A DNA stretch of 14,296 nt. Origin: Clostridiaceae bacterium (lineage in GTDB: Bacteria > Bacillota > Clostridia > Oscillospirales > QAMX01). A program made the position numbers and the translations under genes. The notes beneath the pieces were generated by a model that saw nothing but the letters and a program-made list of their open reading frames with translations, did no database searches and was not told the DNA's origin. Where the stretch lies: contig JAEDGJ010000055.1 in NCBI GenBank assembly GCA_016297585.1, positions 1 through 14,296 on the forward strand, in the 5' to 3' direction. Below, in pieces: positions 1 to 7,656 of this stretch; position 1 is the first letter of the stretch, and the number at the start of each line of letters is the position of its first letter.

Positions 1-467
1 GTCAAGAGGAAATTCCTGCGCGAAAGCTGCGCGCGAGAGCGGTCGAGGAAAATGATGAGGCGGCCGTCGCTCCGGTCGGTGACGCGGTACCGGTAGACGC
101 CGCAGTAGCCGTCCGTCCGTCCGCGCCCGAGCACCTCGGCGGCGTATTCGATGGCTTCGCCGGTCGTGACGGCGGCGATGCTGCCCGTATTGACGGCGGA
201 AACCGTTCCGTCGCCGTGGAAAAGGACGGTGAAGTAGCGCGTCTCATAGGGGGTCTCCGGGGTCATCCCGCCGGGACCGCGCATCAGGGGACGGCCGGGC
301 TTTGGAAACACGCCGCCGCCCTGTTCCAGCATGTCCAGAAGACGCGACGCTTCCTGCTCGTCGGAGAGCGCGCCCGCGAGGTTGATGCCGCCGACGATGA
401 CGAACAGAACGGCGAAAACCGAGAGCATGGCGATGAGGATGAACCTCCGCCGGAGCCGGGCGATCAT
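1..467 (-). CDS. Sensor histidine kinase, N-terminal part only (cut by window edge)
   Basis: My reading of the reverse strand gives an open frame from an ATG at 467 to the window edge, about 155 residues. After a basic start (MIARLRRRF) there is one membrane segment at about residues 9-33, then an extracellular stretch with the motifs RYFTV, VNTG and YRYRV and ending in a LIIFLDRSRAQ-type segment. That is the usual sensor half of a clostridial membrane kinase paired with an OmpR-type regulator. The second membrane segment, HAMP, phospho-acceptor His and ATPase domains would lie outside the window, so kinase identity is inferred from context and style. The start overlaps the stop of the upstream regulator gene (ATGA, 464-467), and a GGAGGG Shine-Dalgarno sits at 482-477, which indicates translational coupling. 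The ligand is unknown. Confidence 0.85.
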   Translation of the reverse strand, partial: MIARLRRRFILIAMLSVFAVLFVIVGGINLAGALSDEQEASRLLDMLEQGGGVFPKPGRPLMRGPGGMTPETPYETRYFTVLFHGDGTVSAVNTGSIAAVTTGEAIEYAAEVLGRGRTDGYCGVYRYRVTDRSDGRLIIFLDRSRAQLSRRNFLL

Positions 468-1141
468 GAGCGTCTTCCCTCCAGCGAATAGCCGACGCCG
501 CGGGTGGCGCGGATCGTCACCTGCGCGCCGAGCGCGTCGAGCTTTTTGCGCAGGTACGAGATGTTGACCCAGACGACGCTGACGTCCGATTCGGTGTCGT
601 ATCCCCAGATCTTTTCGAGGAACCGCTCGGTGGGGATGATCTGTCCGGGGTTTTCGAGCAGCATCTCCATGATCTGAAATTCGCGGTTTCCGAGCCGGAA
701 CACGCCCGAGGGCGTGGAAAGCTCGAAGGTCGCGCGGTCGAGCGACAGATTTTCGTATTGCAGCACGGTGGAGGAGATCTCCCCGGGGCGCCGCGTCATC
801 GCGCGGATGCGGGCGAGCAGCTCGCGCGCGGCGAAGGGCTTTGTCAGGTAGTCGTCCGCGCCGAGGTCAAGCCCCCGGACGCGGTCGTCGACCTCCGACT
901 TGGCGGTGAGGATCAGGATCGGCAGCTTGCAGCCCGCTTCCCGCGCGCGCCGGAGGACGGTCAGCCCGTCCGTTTCCGGCATCATGATGTCGAGGATCGC
1001 GGCGTCGTAATTGCCGTTTGTGAGATAATTGAGCGCGTCGCGGCCGTTATAGACCGCGTCGACGGAATAGTTGTTATGGGTCAGGATGGCGCAAAGCGCG
1101 GCGGACAGCTCGCGCTCGTCCTCTGCGAGAAGCAGTCGCAT
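464..1141 (-). CDS. OmpR/PhoB-family DNA-binding response regulator
   Basis: 225 residues, the normal full length for this family. Residues 1-115 form the receiver domain, with the acidic pair E7-D8, phospho-acceptor D51 in the ILDIMMPETDG segment, T79 and K101 in the LTKPF motif. Residues about 127-222 are the winged-helix effector domain, recognised by FRLGNREFQIMEMLLENPG and by the C-terminal ISYLRKKL and TRGVGYSLE motifs. The ATG at 1141 has an AAAGG..AGG ribosome site about 8-15 bases upstream. It is cotranscribed with the membrane kinase at 467-1, which is the obvious phosphate donor. A promoter-like element with an 11-bp-phased direct repeat lies just upstream (1163-1204), so autoregulation is likely. 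The target genes are not evident from the window. Confidence 0.95.
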   Translation of the reverse strand: MRLLLAEDERELSAALCAILTHNNYSVDAVYNGRDALNYLTNGNYDAAILDIMMPETDGLTVLRRAREAGCKLPILILTAKSEVDDRVRGLDLGADDYLTKPFAARELLARIRAMTRRPGEISSTVLQYENLSLDRATFELSTPSGVFRLGNREFQIMEMLLENPGQIIPTERFLEKIWGYDTESDVSVVWVNISYLRKKLDALGAQVTIRATRGVGYSLEGRRS

Positions 1142-1162
1142 CGATAAAAAACCTGCCTTTTT

Positions 1163-1204
1163 TGCATAGAAGCATACGGCACAAACCTTAAGCGGACATT
1201 AAGC
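1163..1204 (-). promoter_or_regulatory. Promoter and tandem OmpR-type direct repeat for the OmpR/kinase pair
   Basis: On the minus strand a hexamer GCTTAA occurs twice, at 1204-1199 and 1193-1188, with starts exactly 11 bp apart, the phasing expected for an OmpR/PhoB-family dimer. A -35-like TTAAGG (1191-1186) and a -10-like TATGCA (1168-1163) follow with a 17-bp spacer. The upstream copy overlaps the stop codon of the YesM-type kinase gene. The repeat and its spacing are directly visible; the promoter hexamers are weak, and the regulator that binds is inferred. Confidence 0.5.
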
Positions 1205-3070
1205 CCGACCGCGCCGCAGCCCGAGCCAGAGCTGGATATGCGTGCCCTCGCCCTCCCGGCTGTCGACGCAGAGACCGTATGCGGGGCCGTAGTTGAGCTG
1301 GATGCGGCGGTTGACGTTGACGAGCCCGATGCCGGAGTGGGGGCCGGGCTGGGGCGCCGTGTCGCCGGAATGGAGCTTTTCCTGCAGGGCGGCGAGCTTT
1401 TCCGGCGGAATGCCGTCGCCGTCGTCCTCCACATCGATGACGAGCGCGGGGCCGGCGTCGCGCGGGGAGGGACCCTGCGCGGTGTCCGTGTGGATACGGA
1501 TGCGGACGGAGAGCGGGGGACGGCCTTCAAACGACGTGTGCTCGCAGGCGTTTTCCAGCACGGGCTGGAGCGTGAAGCGGGGCACGAGGCAGTCGGAAAG
1601 CTCCCCGGGGGAATCGACGAGGAAGCGGATGCGGTCGCCGAAGCGCAGGCGCATCAGCGCCATATAGTTTTCCGAAAAGGCGAGCTCCTCCGAAAGCGTC
1701 CATTCCGGCGTCCATTCGCTGAAAACCGGGCGCAGCAGCCGCGCGAGCGTCACGAGCATGTCCGCGACGACGGTATCGCCGCGCAGCTGGGCGGTGAAGC
1801 GGATGGAGGTGATCGTGTTGTAGAGGAAATGGGGCGTCAGCTGCGTCTGCAGGCTGCGCATTTCCAGCTCGAGCTTGGCGCGCTCGTCCTCGGCGCGCTG
1901 GCAGAGCAGCTCGTTGATGCTGTCGAGCATCCGGTTGAACTGGCGTTCCAGCAGCAGCACCTCGGCCGTATTCGCCGTTTCGGGGAGCCGCAGGTCGAGG
2001 TCGCCCTCCTGCACCTTCGACAGCGACTGCGTGACCTCTTCGATCGGCGCGCAGAAGCGGCGTGCCCACAGGATCAGCAGGCAAACCAGCACGGCGAGCG
2101 TGATGGCGCCGACCACGAGCGCTGTGACGGTCAGCAGACGCGTATTCGCGGTGTAGACGCTCAGCGGAATGGTTTTGACGAGCGTCCAGCCGGTCGGCTC
2201 GAGCCGGTAGGTGATGATCTGATGCGCGACGCCGTCGATGTCCGCGCGGAAGCTCGTGGAGCGCGCGTCCGGATCGATGGAGGCATAATAGGAAGGCACC
2301 TCGTAAAATCCGGACGCCGTGGCCGAGATGAGACGGCGGCCGTCCGTCCCGAGCAGCTCAACGGGGGTTTCGGGGGAGGCAATCTGCTCATAGCAGCGGG
2401 AAAGCGCGCTCTGGGTGACCGCGAACAGGATCATGACGCGCTCCTCTCCGGCGGTGTGCGAGGCGCTGGTGTAAAAGCTCGTGCGGACGCCGAAGATCAT
2501 CATGTCGGACGCGGTTTCGGAGCCGGAGACGGCGTTGGCGGAGAGGAACTGCTGGGGAAGGGCGCCGAGCCACTGCACCGTGTAGGGCGAGTCGCTGCAG
2601 GCGTCCCAAAGCCACGCGGGAAGCTCCTGCGAGTCTCCGAAAAAGCGCCAGTTCTGCGCCGCGCCGCAGTAGGAGCCGGTTTCCCGGATAAAGAGGATGC
2701 CGCCGAGGTCGGGCGTCGCGCCGAGGGTTTCGGTGATGGTCCGGGTGACGGCGCGGCGGGCGGTGATCTCGCTGTAGGCGTCGGCGGAGGGGGAAAACAG
2801 ATAGGAGTAGATGTCGTCGTCCAGATACAGGCGGTAGGCGACGCTGCTGACGGAGGAAAGGACGCTGTTGATGCGGTTTTCGGCGGTCTGGAAGGCGGTG
2901 ATGGACTGCTGTTCGGCGTTCAGCTCGAGATCGCGGCTGAAAAGGTCGGCGGTGAGGATGACGGGCAGGACGATGGCGGGGATGACGAGCAGCAGCGAGA
3001 CGGTCAGAAGACGGCGCAGCAGCGTCGGCTCGGGCAGCCGGGGCCTACGAAAGCGATTCCGGATGTTCAT
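1199..3070 (-). CDS. YesM-type sensor histidine kinase (His_kinase/LytS-like class)
   Basis: 623 residues, typical for the family. Membrane segments lie at about residues 21-41 and 312-336 and flank an extracellular Cache-like sensor of about 270 residues. A HAMP-like linker follows (about 337-390), then the phospho-acceptor region with H414 in PHFLYNT, which is the His_kinase (PF06580) signature. The ATP-binding domain shows the N box (LQPVLENACEH, N507), the G1 box DDGDGIP at 549-555 and the G2 box SGIGLVNVNRRI at 579-590. The residue before PHFLYNT is Thr where Asn is common in the family. The start at 3070 lies inside the end of the preceding YesN-type regulator (26-base overlap) and has only a weak GGAAA ribosome site, so translational coupling is likely. 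By family precedent it phosphorylates the adjacent AraC-type regulator in response to an extracellular saccharide; the ligand is unknown. Confidence 0.95.
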   Translation of the reverse strand: MNIRNRFRRPRLPEPTLLRRLLTVSLLLVIPAIVLPVILTADLFSRDLELNAEQQSITAFQTAENRINSVLSSVSSVAYRLYLDDDIYSYLFSPSADAYSEITARRAVTRTITETLGATPDLGGILFIRETGSYCGAAQNWRFFGDSQELPAWLWDACSDSPYTVQWLGALPQQFLSANAVSGSETASDMMIFGVRTSFYTSASHTAGEERVMILFAVTQSALSRCYEQIASPETPVELLGTDGRRLISATASGFYEVPSYYASIDPDARSTSFRADIDGVAHQIITYRLEPTGWTLVKTIPLSVYTANTRLLTVTALVVGAITLAVLVCLLILWARRFCAPIEEVTQSLSKVQEGDLDLRLPETANTAEVLLLERQFNRMLDSINELLCQRAEDERAKLELEMRSLQTQLTPHFLYNTITSIRFTAQLRGDTVVADMLVTLARLLRPVFSEWTPEWTLSEELAFSENYMALMRLRFGDRIRFLVDSPGELSDCLVPRFTLQPVLENACEHTSFEGRPPLSVRIRIHTDTAQGPSPRDAGPALVIDVEDDGDGIPPEKLAALQEKLHSGDTAPQPGPHSGIGLVNVNRRIQLNYGPAYGLCVDSREGEGTHIQLWLGLRRGRA

Positions 3071-4505
3071 GGCGCAGTTTCCAGCGGCGGGGCGGAAGTC
3101 CCGTATAGGATTTGAAGAAGCGGGAGAAATAGGTGACGTCGGAGAAGCCGCAGCGGCGGGCGATCTCCTGAACGCTGAGGGTGTCCTCGGCCAAAAGCGC
3201 GCAGGCCTGCTCCAGCCGCAGCCGCGAGATGAATTCGGTGACGGACAGGCCGACGGCCTGCTTGAACAGGATGGCGTAATAGTTGGCGCTTAAGCTGATC
3301 TGCCGCGCGAGCATGGGCACGGAGAGCTGTTCGGACAGGTTGTCGTGGATATAGCGGATCGTGCCCCGGAGGTCGGCGCCGTAGACGGGATGGAGCGAAA
3401 GCTCCGGGAAGGCCGCGGCAAGCTGCGACAGCGTGTCCTCCGCGGAGGAGGAGGCGGGGATGGCGGCGGTCAGCTTCTCGAGCGCCGCCGGAGACGGCAG
3501 AAAGCCCTCCGGACCGAACGCATCCTCCGCGAAGGCGAGCACGGCGGCGTCAAAGCTCTGCCGCGTCACGCCGTAGGCGTGGGCGATGCGCTCGAGCAGG
3601 GCAAGCGAGCGTTCCCGCCGTGCGCCGGTGCGGTATCCGGTATAGGCGGGGTCGTCGGCAAGCCGCGCGAGGATCTCGGAGAAGACGGCGGAACGGCAGG
3701 AAAAGTCCGGCGAGAGCAGCGTGACGGTGCCGGCGGTGAAATAGGGGGCGTCCAGCAGCGCCGCCGCGCGCTCGGGCACAAGGCGCAGCGTCTCCGGCGT
3801 GCCGTCGTGGATGTAGTAGACGACGGAGGCGTCGAGCTCCAGCACGCGCCGCAGATAGCCGAGGGGCTCCGAGAGCACCGTGCGTACCTGGTCAAAATCC
3901 GGCACGGCGGCGGGAAGCGACAGCGAAAACTCCGTCTGCGCGCCGCAGGACGACACGCTCCAGAGTCCGAGCGCGGACAGCTTTTCGAGCAGCGCTGCCG
4001 AGGCGGATTTGACCTTCAGCGGCGCCGCGTCGGGTCCCTGAAAGGAGACGTACAGCGCCGCCCCCATGTCGGCGGGCAGCTCGCCGTAGGCCGCGGCATG
4101 CAGAACGCCGCCCGTATGCTCCTGCATGCTTTCAAGCTCCCCGACGGCGCGGCGCAGCAGGCCCAGCAGATCGTCGTGCGACATCGTCGCCTTCAGAAGA
4201 TACCCCGTCACGCCGAGCTCAAACGCCTCGTGCAGCACGTTGAAATCCTCCAGACAGGTGATGACGATGACGCGCGTCGGCAGCTTCTCCTCGCGCAGCC
4301 GCCGCAGCAGCTCAAGCCCCCCGAGCTTCGGCATGCGGATATCGGTCAGCAGGATGTCCGGACGGAGCTCCCGGCAGCGGGAGAGAGCCTGCTCGCCGTC
4401 GGCGACCGACGCCGCGACCTGCAGCGAAAGCTCCTCCCACGGCACCGAAGCGACAATTCCCATACGGACCAGCAGTTCGTCCTCCGCGATTACAACCTTG
4501 TACAT
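3045..4505 (-). CDS. YesN-type response regulator, receiver plus AraC-family DNA-binding domain
   Basis: 486 residues from the ATG at 4505. Residues 1-120 are a receiver domain with the acidic pair E8-D9, phospho-acceptor D55 in the LLTDIRMPKLGG segment, and a Lys in GYLLKATMS. A middle region of about 250 residues is poorly conserved. Residues about 382-478 hold two helix-turn-helix motifs of the AraC type (SVPMLARQISLSANYYAILF and the C-terminal SVQEIARRCGFSDVTYFSRFFK). The frame stays open to an ATG at 4580, but that codon lies inside the -35/-10 promoter at 4577-4549, so the start at 4505 with AAGGAG 12 bases upstream is preferred. It is the first gene of the minus-strand operon with the YesM-type kinase, and it is divergent from an LplABC-type importer, its probable target by analogy with other YesMN loci. 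Confidence 0.93.
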   Translation of the reverse strand: MYKVVIAEDELLVRMGIVASVPWEELSLQVAASVADGEQALSRCRELRPDILLTDIRMPKLGGLELLRRLREEKLPTRVIVITCLEDFNVLHEAFELGVTGYLLKATMSHDDLLGLLRRAVGELESMQEHTGGVLHAAAYGELPADMGAALYVSFQGPDAAPLKVKSASAALLEKLSALGLWSVSSCGAQTEFSLSLPAAVPDFDQVRTVLSEPLGYLRRVLELDASVVYYIHDGTPETLRLVPERAAALLDAPYFTAGTVTLLSPDFSCRSAVFSEILARLADDPAYTGYRTGARRERSLALLERIAHAYGVTRQSFDAAVLAFAEDAFGPEGFLPSPAALEKLTAAIPASSSAEDTLSQLAAAFPELSLHPVYGADLRGTIRYIHDNLSEQLSVPMLARQISLSANYYAILFKQAVGLSVTEFISRLRLEQACALLAEDTLSVQEIARRCGFSDVTYFSRFFKSYTGLPPRRWKLRHEHPESLS

Positions 4506-4548
4506 AGCACCATCCGGCTCCTTTTTGCAGTGAAAGCCTGTTTGTTTC

Positions 4549-4577
4549 ATTTTACCACCGAACAGGATGAATGTCAA
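4549..4577 (-). promoter_or_regulatory. Sigma-A promoter of the response regulator/kinase operon
   Basis: On the minus strand there is a perfect -35 TTGACA at 4577-4572, a 17-bp spacer and a near-consensus -10 TAAAAT at 4554-4549. Initiation would fall near 4542, giving a leader of about 37 bases before the ATG at 4505. This near-ideal promoter suggests the sensing system is expressed constitutively or is limited by a repressor. Confidence 0.78.
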
Positions 4578-4589
4578 CAAGAAGGAGAG

Positions 4590-4619
4590 GTGGAATAAAG
4601 CAAAATTGTACTATTCCAC
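4590..4619. promoter_or_regulatory. Perfect 8-bp inverted repeat in the divergent region, candidate operator
   Basis: GTGGAATA at 4590-4597 is matched by its exact reverse complement TATTCCAC at 4612-4619, with a 14-bp AT-rich spacer. Half-site centres are 22 bp apart, about two helical turns. It lies 13 bp upstream of the -35 of the minus-strand promoter and about 67 bp upstream of the -35 of the importer promoter. A dimeric regulator could use it for either operon. There is no T-tract, so it is not a terminator. The symmetry is observed; its function is inferred. Confidence 0.5.
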
Positions 4620-4656
4620 ACAAAGGATTTCTGTACATCGTTTAGAAATGAGTGTA

Positions 4657-4675
4657 ATTATTCAAAAAGAATGAT
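4657..4675. promoter_or_regulatory. Imperfect inverted repeat just upstream of the importer -35
   Basis: ATTATTC at 4657-4663 and GAATGAT at 4669-4675 are complementary at six of seven positions around an AAAAA core. The site ends 10 bp before the -35 of the importer promoter, a usual position for an activator. The region is AT-rich, so chance symmetry is possible. Confidence 0.3.
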
Positions 4676-4685
4676 GAATTGTGTA

Positions 4686-4714
4686 TTGATTGTTAATTCG
4701 AAACTGTGTATAAT
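4686..4714 (+). promoter_or_regulatory. Sigma-A promoter of the first ABC importer, embedded in an inverted repeat
   Basis: TTGATT at 4686-4691, a 17-bp spacer and a perfect TATAAT at 4709-4714. Initiation near 4721 gives a leader of about 47 bases, with a GGAGG ribosome site at 4754-4758 nine bases before the ATG at 4768. A perfect 7-bp inverted repeat, GTTAATT (4692-4698) and AATTAAC (4712-4718), spans the spacer and the -10 with half-site centres 20 bp apart. A protein bound there would block polymerase. Confidence 0.8.
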
Positions 4715-4767
4715 TAACATAAAGAATACGGGAGCGTATTCAAATATAAAATCGGAGGTAAAAACGC

Positions 4768-6588
4768 ATGAAAAAGACACGCATTCTTGCTCTGGCGCTT
4801 TCGATGCTGCTGATCGCCGCGCTGTTTGCCGGCTGCTCGGGCAGCACGCCTGCGACGACCACTGCCGCGACTACCGCGGCGACGACCGCCGCCGCGACCA
4901 CGGCTGCTGCGACGACGGCTGCCGGTACGACCGCTGCGGCGACCACCGCGCCCTCCGCCGGTTCGGGCGAGGAGCCCACGCTCCTGACCTTCGGCGAAAA
5001 CCTAAACTGGCAGAAGACCCCCTGCATGTGGTATGAGACGGAGATCTACGCGGAGATCCTCCGCATGGCGAACGTCACCATCGATAACTTCTTCCTCGAC
5101 GGCGACAAATACGCCCTCGCGCTGGCGTCCGGCGATCTGCAGGATATCATGTACACCGCCGACTCCTCCAAGGTTCGCGAGATCGTCGACTCCCAGCTTG
5201 CGCTCGATCTGATGCCGCTGGCGGAGCAGTACTGCCCGAACCTGCTGCAGGACGAATACGCTTCCTTTGTCAACCTCGTCAAGCTGCTGAACGGCGGCGG
5301 CGAGAAGCTCTACTTCCTGCCCGAGCACGTCGGCACCGAGCTGACCGGCGGCGGCGTGGAGCTCGCGCGCGGCTACTATCTGCGTTGGGACTGGTATAAG
5401 GAGATCGGCGCGCCCGAGATCAACAACGACGACGACTTCATCGCCGCGATGGAGGCCATGGTCGCCGCGCATCCGACGACCGAAGGCGGCAAGAAGGTCT
5501 ACGGCGCGGGACTCGCGGACAGCCTGACGAACTGGTACTTCCATGCCGTGTTCACCTCGCTGAAGGCCAACCCCTGGACCTTCTCCAACTATCAGTACAT
5601 GCAGTCCGCCATCACGGGCGAGCTGTTGAACGGCTACATGGATCCCGCGAACTCCGCGTTCTGGCTCTCGATGGAGTTCTACAACAAGATGTGGAGCAAG
5701 GGACTCCTTGACCCCGACTCCTTCACGATGACCAGCGACGAAGTCAATACGAAGTTCAACGCCGGCCAGTATGCGGCGTCTCTGAACGCGAAGAACTACG
5801 GCCTCTACACCGAGAGCTGCAAGACCGACGAGAACTCCCTCGCGGGCTACACGAACATCCCGTCCCCCGGACAGCTCGTCTTTGCCGACAACCCCAACCC
5901 GGCCGGCTGGTTCCCGTCCTTCACCGTGTACCTCTTCTCCGGCTCCGAGAACTGGGAAGCCGCGCTGCGCCTGTATAACGTCGTCTTCGATCTCGACGTC
6001 CAGCGCGCCGTGTACTGCGGCTTTGAAGGCAAGTACTGGAACTACGTCGACGGCGTTCCGACGCTGACCGACGAGGCGATTGAACTTTACTCCAACGGCG
6101 GCGATACCAACGCGGCCATTGGTCTCGGCGGCGCCGGCCCGTTCCAGATTCTCCAGACCTCCGAATATCACCCCGACGGCTATCTGCTCGACCTCTTTGA
6201 TTCGACGGATATGCGTGCGCTCGGTATGACCAACCTCCAGAAGGACGTTGCGGACTTCTACGGCGTGACCGTTCCGGCCGAGGCGGGCTATCAGTACGTC
6301 CTCGACGGCAAGACCGTTGACTGGTCGAATACCTACGGCACCGAGCTGCTGGCCTCCGCGATGACCCCCGTGACGACCGACATCGGCCGTATCCTTGAAA
6401 AGTGCAACGACATCCTGTACCGCAACATCGCGGATCTCGTCATGGCGGAAACCGCGGAAGAGTTCAACGCGCTGCGCGACAGCGTCATCGCCGAGCTGGA
6501 GTCCGCCGGTGAGGCCACTGCCTGGGAGTGGTGCCTCAACGAATTCACGAAGGCGAACGAGACCCTGAAGCCGATTATGGGCTATTGA
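4768..6588 (+). CDS. ABC importer extracellular solute-binding lipoprotein, LplA/LipO-type
   Basis: 606 residues, in the long size class typical of LplA/YtcQ-type binding proteins. Residues 1-22 are a lipoprotein signal (basic KKTR, hydrophobic core) with Cys23 in LFAGC as the predicted lipidated residue; Phe at -3 is slightly atypical. Residues about 29-61 are a Thr/Ala tether, and the mature domain starts near residue 70. GGAGG nine bases before the ATG supports the start. It is followed, after a 121-base gap holding a strong stem-loop, by two permeases of the matching LplB/LplC type. It should capture an oligosaccharide at the outer face of the membrane and hand it to those permeases; the substrate cannot be told from sequence. 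Divergent YesMN-type genes are its probable regulators. Confidence 0.92.
   Translation: MKKTRILALALSMLLIAALFAGCSGSTPATTTAATTAATTAAATTAAATTAAGTTAAATTAPSAGSGEEPTLLTFGENLNWQKTPCMWYETEIYAEILRMANVTIDNFFLDGDKYALALASGDLQDIMYTADSSKVREIVDSQLALDLMPLAEQYCPNLLQDEYASFVNLVKLLNGGGEKLYFLPEHVGTELTGGGVELARGYYLRWDWYKEIGAPEINNDDDFIAAMEAMVAAHPTTEGGKKVYGAGLADSLTNWYFHAVFTSLKANPWTFSNYQYMQSAITGELLNGYMDPANSAFWLSMEFYNKMWSKGLLDPDSFTMTSDEVNTKFNAGQYAASLNAKNYGLYTESCKTDENSLAGYTNIPSPGQLVFADNPNPAGWFPSFTVYLFSGSENWEAALRLYNVVFDLDVQRAVYCGFEGKYWNYVDGVPTLTDEAIELYSNGGDTNAAIGLGGAGPFQILQTSEYHPDGYLLDLFDSTDMRALGMTNLQKDVADFYGVTVPAEAGYQYVLDGKTVDWSNTYGTELLASAMTPVTTDIGRILEKCNDILYRNIADLVMAETAEEFNALRDSVIAELESAGEATAWEWCLNEFTKANETLKPIMGY
4852..4950 (+). 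repeat. Thr/Ala-rich tether repeat in the first binding protein
   Basis: Codons 29-61 encode units of TTA(A) repeated about eight times, with one Gly interruption. Thr and Ala codons vary freely between units (ACC, ACT, ACG; GCC, GCG, GCT), so the repetition is at the protein level and is not a recent DNA slippage. The tether separates the lipid anchor from the folded domain. Confidence 0.85.
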
Positions 6589-6631
6589 TGAAAAACCCCG
6601 GCACCATCCATCGTCTGCTGTAACGTAATGC

Positions 6632-6668
6632 GGGAGGCGGAGAACGAGGCAGCTCTTCTTCGCCTCTC
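6632..6668 (+). other. Stem-loop between binding-protein and permease genes (attenuator or mRNA stabiliser)
   Basis: 6632-6644 pairs with 6656-6668 over 13 positions, two of them G-U, with an 11-base loop. The downstream tract TGTATTTT is only weakly T-rich, so a partial terminator or a barrier to 3' exonucleases is more likely than a full stop. This arrangement commonly leaves more mRNA for the binding protein than for its permeases. No second promoter is evident before the permease gene at 6710. Confidence 0.65.
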
Positions 6669-6709
6669 CTGTATTTTCCGACATTCCCTAAGAAAGGCGG
6701 GGTTAACGT

Positions 6710-7639
6710 ATGGCTCAAACGGCTGCAACGCCGGTTAATTCGGTAAAAAAGAGAAAGAAACGCAAAAACTGGGAACTTTTCTTCATCGCGCTGCCCTTTA
6801 TGATTATGGTCATCATGTTCTCGTACGTACCGCTCGCGGGCTGGATCATCAGCTTCTTCGACTACAAACCCGGCCGCCCGCTGTTTGACTGTACGTTCGT
6901 GGGCTGGAAATATTTCAAGATGTTCCTCACGGACCGGGATGTCTACCGCGTCCTGAAGAACACGTTGATCTTCTCCGGCATCGGCTATATGCTTTCGCCG
7001 CTGCCCATGCTGTTTGCGCTTTGCTTAAACGAGATCAGCTGCACGCGCTTCAAGAAGGTCGCGCAGACGACGACCACGATGCCCTATTTCATTTCCATGA
7101 TCATCGTGTACTCCCTCGCGTTTGCGATGTTCTCGACGGACGGCGTCGTCAACAGCGTATTGACCTCGCTCGGTACCGGCAAGACGATCAACTGGCTGAC
7201 CAACAAGAAGATCGTGTACCTGTTCCAGACCTGCATCACGCAGTGGAAGGGGCTCGGCTGGAGCTCGATCATCTACATCGCGGCGATCGCCGGCATCGAT
7301 CAGGAGCAGTATGAGGCCGCCGCCATCGACGGCGCGGGACGCTTCCGTCAGGCGCTGCATATCACGCTGCCCGGCATCATGCCGACCTTCCTCGTGCTGT
7401 TCCTGCTGTCCATCGCCAACTTCATGAGCACCGGCTTCCAGCAGTATTACGTCTTCCAGAACTCGATGGTCTACTCCAAGATCGAAGTGCTCGACGTCTA
7501 CATCTATAAGATGGGCCTCAAGCTCTTTGACTACTCGTATTCGACGGCGATCGGCATCATCAAGTCCATCCTGAGCGTGCTGCTGCTGTTTGTGGCGAAC
7601 TTCCTGGCGCGCAAGGTGCGCGGCTCGAACATTTTCTAA
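6710..7639 (+). CDS. ABC saccharide importer permease, LplB type
   Basis: 309 residues with about six membrane segments. The N-terminus is a short basic cytoplasmic tail (SVKKRKKRKN), then a first membrane helix ending in YVPLAGWIISFFDYKPG, which matches the LplB-family signature. The cytoplasmic EAA loop that contacts the ATPase is at about 202-221 (YEAAAIDGAG...ITLPG). It forms the heterodimeric channel with the next gene product. The start ATG follows AAAGGCGGGG about ten bases upstream. Only 17 bases separate its stop from the next start. No ATPase gene follows. Confidence 0.94.
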   Translation: MAQTAATPVNSVKKRKKRKNWELFFIALPFMIMVIMFSYVPLAGWIISFFDYKPGRPLFDCTFVGWKYFKMFLTDRDVYRVLKNTLIFSGIGYMLSPLPMLFALCLNEISCTRFKKVAQTTTTMPYFISMIIVYSLAFAMFSTDGVVNSVLTSLGTGKTINWLTNKKIVYLFQTCITQWKGLGWSSIIYIAAIAGIDQEQYEAAAIDGAGRFRQALHITLPGIMPTFLVLFLLSIANFMSTGFQQYYVFQNSMVYSKIEVLDVYIYKMGLKLFDYSYSTAIGIIKSILSVLLLFVANFLARKVRGSNIF

Positions 7640-7656
7640 AGGGGAGGGGAACGAAA

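Noticed and set aside
1238..3115. Plus-strand open frame of 625 codons opposite the YesM-type kinase gene
   Set aside because: Its product is rich in Gly, Arg, Ala, Asp and Val without any domain, which is typical of the complement of a GC-rich gene. The minus strand encodes a complete kinase with all motifs.
4506..4580. N-terminal extension of the YesN-type regulator to the ATG at 4580
   Set aside because: The extension covers the perfect -35/-10 promoter at 4577-4549, and the receiver domain begins right at the ATG at 4505.
3345..4598. Plus-strand open frame of 417 codons opposite the YesN-type regulator
   Set aside because: Low-complexity Arg/Gly-rich composition and no ribosome site. 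The minus strand holds receiver and AraC motifs.
4852..4950. CRISPR-like or satellite DNA in the Thr/Ala coding tracts
   Set aside because: Repeat units are 9-12 bases with freely varying synonymous codons and no spacers, and they lie within an intact reading frame.
5002..6684. Minus-strand open frame of 560 codons opposite the first binding protein
   Set aside because: Shadow of the lipoprotein gene. No recognisable domain, and it extends over the intergenic stem-loop.
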